From: Corynebacterium mastitidis DSM 44356
Lineage (GTDB): Bacteria > Actinomycetota > Actinomycetes > Mycobacteriales > Mycobacteriaceae
DNA: 64,000 nt
Reading direction: 5' to 3'
Assembly (NCBI RefSeq): GCF_000375365.1
Contig: NZ_AQXB01000002.1
Span: 62,001 to 126,000, forward strand
Shown here: positions 62,437 to 64,000 of the stretch, one piece after another
Layout: every line of letters begins with the position of its first letter
How positions within the stretch are numbered: the first letter of the stretch is position 1
Notes under the pieces: generated by a model
Databases searched by the model: none
What the model was told of the DNA's origin: nothing
The model's input: only the letters and a program-made list of their open reading frames with translations
Program-made: the position numbers and the translations under genes

Positions 62437-63371
62437 TGAGGACCCTCATCCTGGTGTGCCTGGGCGGGCTGGCCGCGCAGCTCGTGGACGGCGGCCTGGG
62501 CATGGGATTCGGGGCCACCTCCACCACCATCCTCATCGCGCTGGCCGGGATCGGCCCCGCCCAGGCCTCCGCCGTGGTGCACACCGCGGAGCTGGGTACC
62601 ACCCTGGCCTCAGGGGTGGCCCACTGGCGCTTCGGCAACGTGGACTGGCGCGTGGTGGGACTCCTCGCCGTGCCCGGCGCGGTGGGGGCCTTCGCGGGGG
62701 CCACGCTGCTGACCTCGATGTCCACGGCGGCCGCCCGCCCCGTCACCGCCGCGATCCTGCTGCTCATCGGGCTCAACCTGCTCTGGCGCTTCTCCCGGGG
62801 CCGGGTGCGGGGCGCGCGGGCGGACCGGCCGCACCACCCCGGCTTCCTCGCCGGGCTGGGTCTCTTCGGCGGCCTCATCGACGCCTCCGGGGGCGGCGGC
62901 TGGGGTCCGGTGACCACCTCCACCCTGCTGGGGCTCGGGCGCACCGAGCCGCGCCGGGTGGTGGGCACGGTGAACACGGCGGAGTTCCTGGTCACCCTCG
63001 CCGCCGTCGCGGGCTTCGCCCTGGGCCTGTGGGAGGACCTGGCGGCCAACGCGGTGCTGGTGCTGGCGCTCCTGATCGGCGGCGTGATCGCCGCGCCGAT
63101 TGCGGCCTGGATGGTCAGCCGCCTCAACCCCGCCGCCCTGGGGGCGGTGGTGGGCACGCTGCTGGTTGTGCTCAACGCGCCCACGGTCCTGGGCCTGGTG
63201 GGCGCAGGCGGGGCGGCGGTGCTCGTGGTGCAGGCGCTGGTGCTGTTGGGTGGGGTGGCGCTGGCGCTGCGCGGGTGGCGCCGGGCCGCCCGGGAACGCG
63301 GCCCCGCCGCGCGCGTGGTGGCCGAGCAGGAACCCGTGCGGGCGGAGGGCGTGCCCCAGCCCGCGCGGTAG
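62436..63371 (+). CDS. cysZ: CysZ, TauE/SafE-family membrane transporter
   Basis: A 311-residue polytopic protein with about eight hydrophobic segments and the duplicated TauE/SafE motifs GGLGMGFGATSTTILIALAG and GGLIDASGGGGWGPV. In C. glutamicum the last gene of the cys operon is called cysZ and was proposed to carry sulfate inward; family members elsewhere export sulfite or other C-S anions. Direction cannot be decided from sequence. It is convergent with the next gene, 4 bp away. Confidence 0.87.
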   Translation: MRTLILVCLGGLAAQLVDGGLGMGFGATSTTILIALAGIGPAQASAVVHTAELGTTLASGVAHWRFGNVDWRVVGLLAVPGAVGAFAGATLLTSMSTAAARPVTAAILLLIGLNLLWRFSRGRVRGARADRPHHPGFLAGLGLFGGLIDASGGGGWGPVTTSTLLGLGRTEPRRVVGTVNTAEFLVTLAAVAGFALGLWEDLAANAVLVLALLIGGVIAAPIAAWMVSRLNPAALGAVVGTLLVVLNAPTVLGLVGAGGAAVLVVQALVLLGGVALALRGWRRAARERGPAARVVAEQEPVRAEGVPQPAR

Positions 63372-63375
63372 GGGG

Positions 63376-64000
63376 CTAGTCCTCTGCCTCGCCCTGCTCC
63401 GCAGCACTGGACCGGCGGCGCGTGATGGAACTCAGCCGCTCGCGCACGGCGGTGAAGCCCTCGCTGGCGGTCAGCGCCTCCCCCTTGGCGGTGGCGATGT
63501 GGATGTCGTCGATGGTGATCTCCCCGGCGCGCAGCGCCACCATCTCCGAGTGGTAGCGGAACCACACGGCGAACACGGCCGCCACGGGCACCGCAAGGAA
63601 GGCGCCGATGATGCCAAAGAGCGTGGAGCCCACCGTCACGGAGAGCAGCACCACGGCGGCGTGCAGGTTCATGGCCTTGGACTGGATGATGGGCTGGAGG
63701 ATGTTGCCCTCGAGCTGCTGCACCGCGATGATGAGCGCGAGCACCAGCACGGCGTTGGTCACGCCGTTGGACACCAGGGCGATAATCACGGCCAGCGCGC
63801 CCGCCGTGAAGGCGCCCACGATGGGGATGAACCCGGCGAAGAACGTCACGATGGCCAGCGCCAGGGCCAGCGGCACGTGCAGCAGCACCAGCCCCAGGCC
63901 GATGAAGAAGGCGTCCACGAAGGAGACCAGCGCCTGCGCGCGCACGAACCCGGCCAGGGTGTTCCAGGAGCGGGAGAGAACCTCGGTGAGGTGCCAGCCG
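63376..64000 (-). CDS. AI-2E/PerM-family transporter (5' partial)
   Basis: The C-terminal 207 or so residues of a family-UPF0118 membrane protein; the frame stays open to the window edge. Typical segments are FVRAQALVSFVDAFFIGLGL, FFAGFIPIVGAFTAGALA and LEGNILQPIIQSKAMNLHA, followed by a hydrophilic cytosolic tail of about 70 residues. Members export varied small molecules or act as Na+/H+ antiporters; the name AI-2E is historical. It is convergent with cysZ. Confidence 0.9.
   Translation of the reverse strand, partial: GWHLTEVLSRSWNTLAGFVRAQALVSFVDAFFIGLGLVLLHVPLALALAIVTFFAGFIPIVGAFTAGALAVIIALVSNGVTNAVLVLALIIAVQQLEGNILQPIIQSKAMNLHAAVVLLSVTVGSTLFGIIGAFLAVPVAAVFAVWFRYHSEMVALRAGEITIDDIHIATAKGEALTASEGFTAVRERLSSITRRRSSAAEQGEAED

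Overview
The window is about 64 kb of a high-GC actinobacterium. Gene content and order point to the genus Corynebacterium. It carries mycolic-acid genes (Pks13 plus its acyl-CoA carboxylase subunit), an MmpL exporter next to trmB, GTP-dependent pck, the trehalose-mycolate acetylation/transport genes, and the corynebacterial cysIXHDNYZ sulfur operon. Genes are densely packed, often with ATGA, GTGA or TAGTG overlaps. At least eleven genes look leaderless, with a TANNNT box 6-8 nt before the start codon. I cannot name the species.

Layout. 1-6.3 kb: pks13 (5' end outside the window) and accD3, the mycolate condensation step. 6.5-7.1 kb: a small exported protein of unknown role. 7.2-11.7 kb, minus strand: operon trmB > MmpL-type exporter > YbhN-like membrane protein > DUF3054. 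12.2-14 kb: pck. 14.1-18.9 kb, minus strand: a phytase/esterase-like exported protein and a DesK/DesR-like two-component system with a DrrAB-like ABC transporter. 18.9-29.7 kb: the envelope locus syntenic with mycobacterial Rv0224c-Rv0237, namely META protein, mtrP, GT4 glycosyltransferase, mmpA, DUF3068, tmaT, aftD-like arabinofuranosyltransferase, DUF2613 and an LpqI/NagZ lipoprotein. 29.8-32.3 kb: VanW-like protein and a J-domain-like membrane protein.

32.3-36.3 kb, minus strand: a two-gene operon of an SbnA-like 2,3-diaminopropionate-type synthase followed by a 963-aa fusion of an FAD/NAD(P)-binding domain with a Y4yA/LysA-type PLP decarboxylase. This is my main candidate for an undescribed pathway. 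36.4-38.5 kb: tRNA-Gly(CCC), dcd and UDP-glucose dehydrogenase. 38.7-45 kb: exported SGNH hydrolase, a 50-aa gene, a self-sufficient CYP102 (P450-BM3-like) monooxygenase and an acyl-CoA synthetase, which together suggest fatty-acid oxidation/activation. 45.1-51.5 kb, minus strand: YibE/F, alaT, a DUF1707 gene with an apparent frameshift, and a membrane Fe-S oxidoreductase with a long Pro/Gly tail.

51.7-56.6 kb is an accessory stretch, partly with lower GC: a 67-aa gene, a decayed HicB-like antitoxin, a lipoprotein, a Tat-exported PhoD phosphatase and an exported metzincin protease. 56.6-63.4 kb: the sulfate-assimilation operon cysI-X-H-D-N-Y-Z, preceded by McbR-type operators and a terminator. 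The window ends in a partial AI-2E/PerM-family gene.
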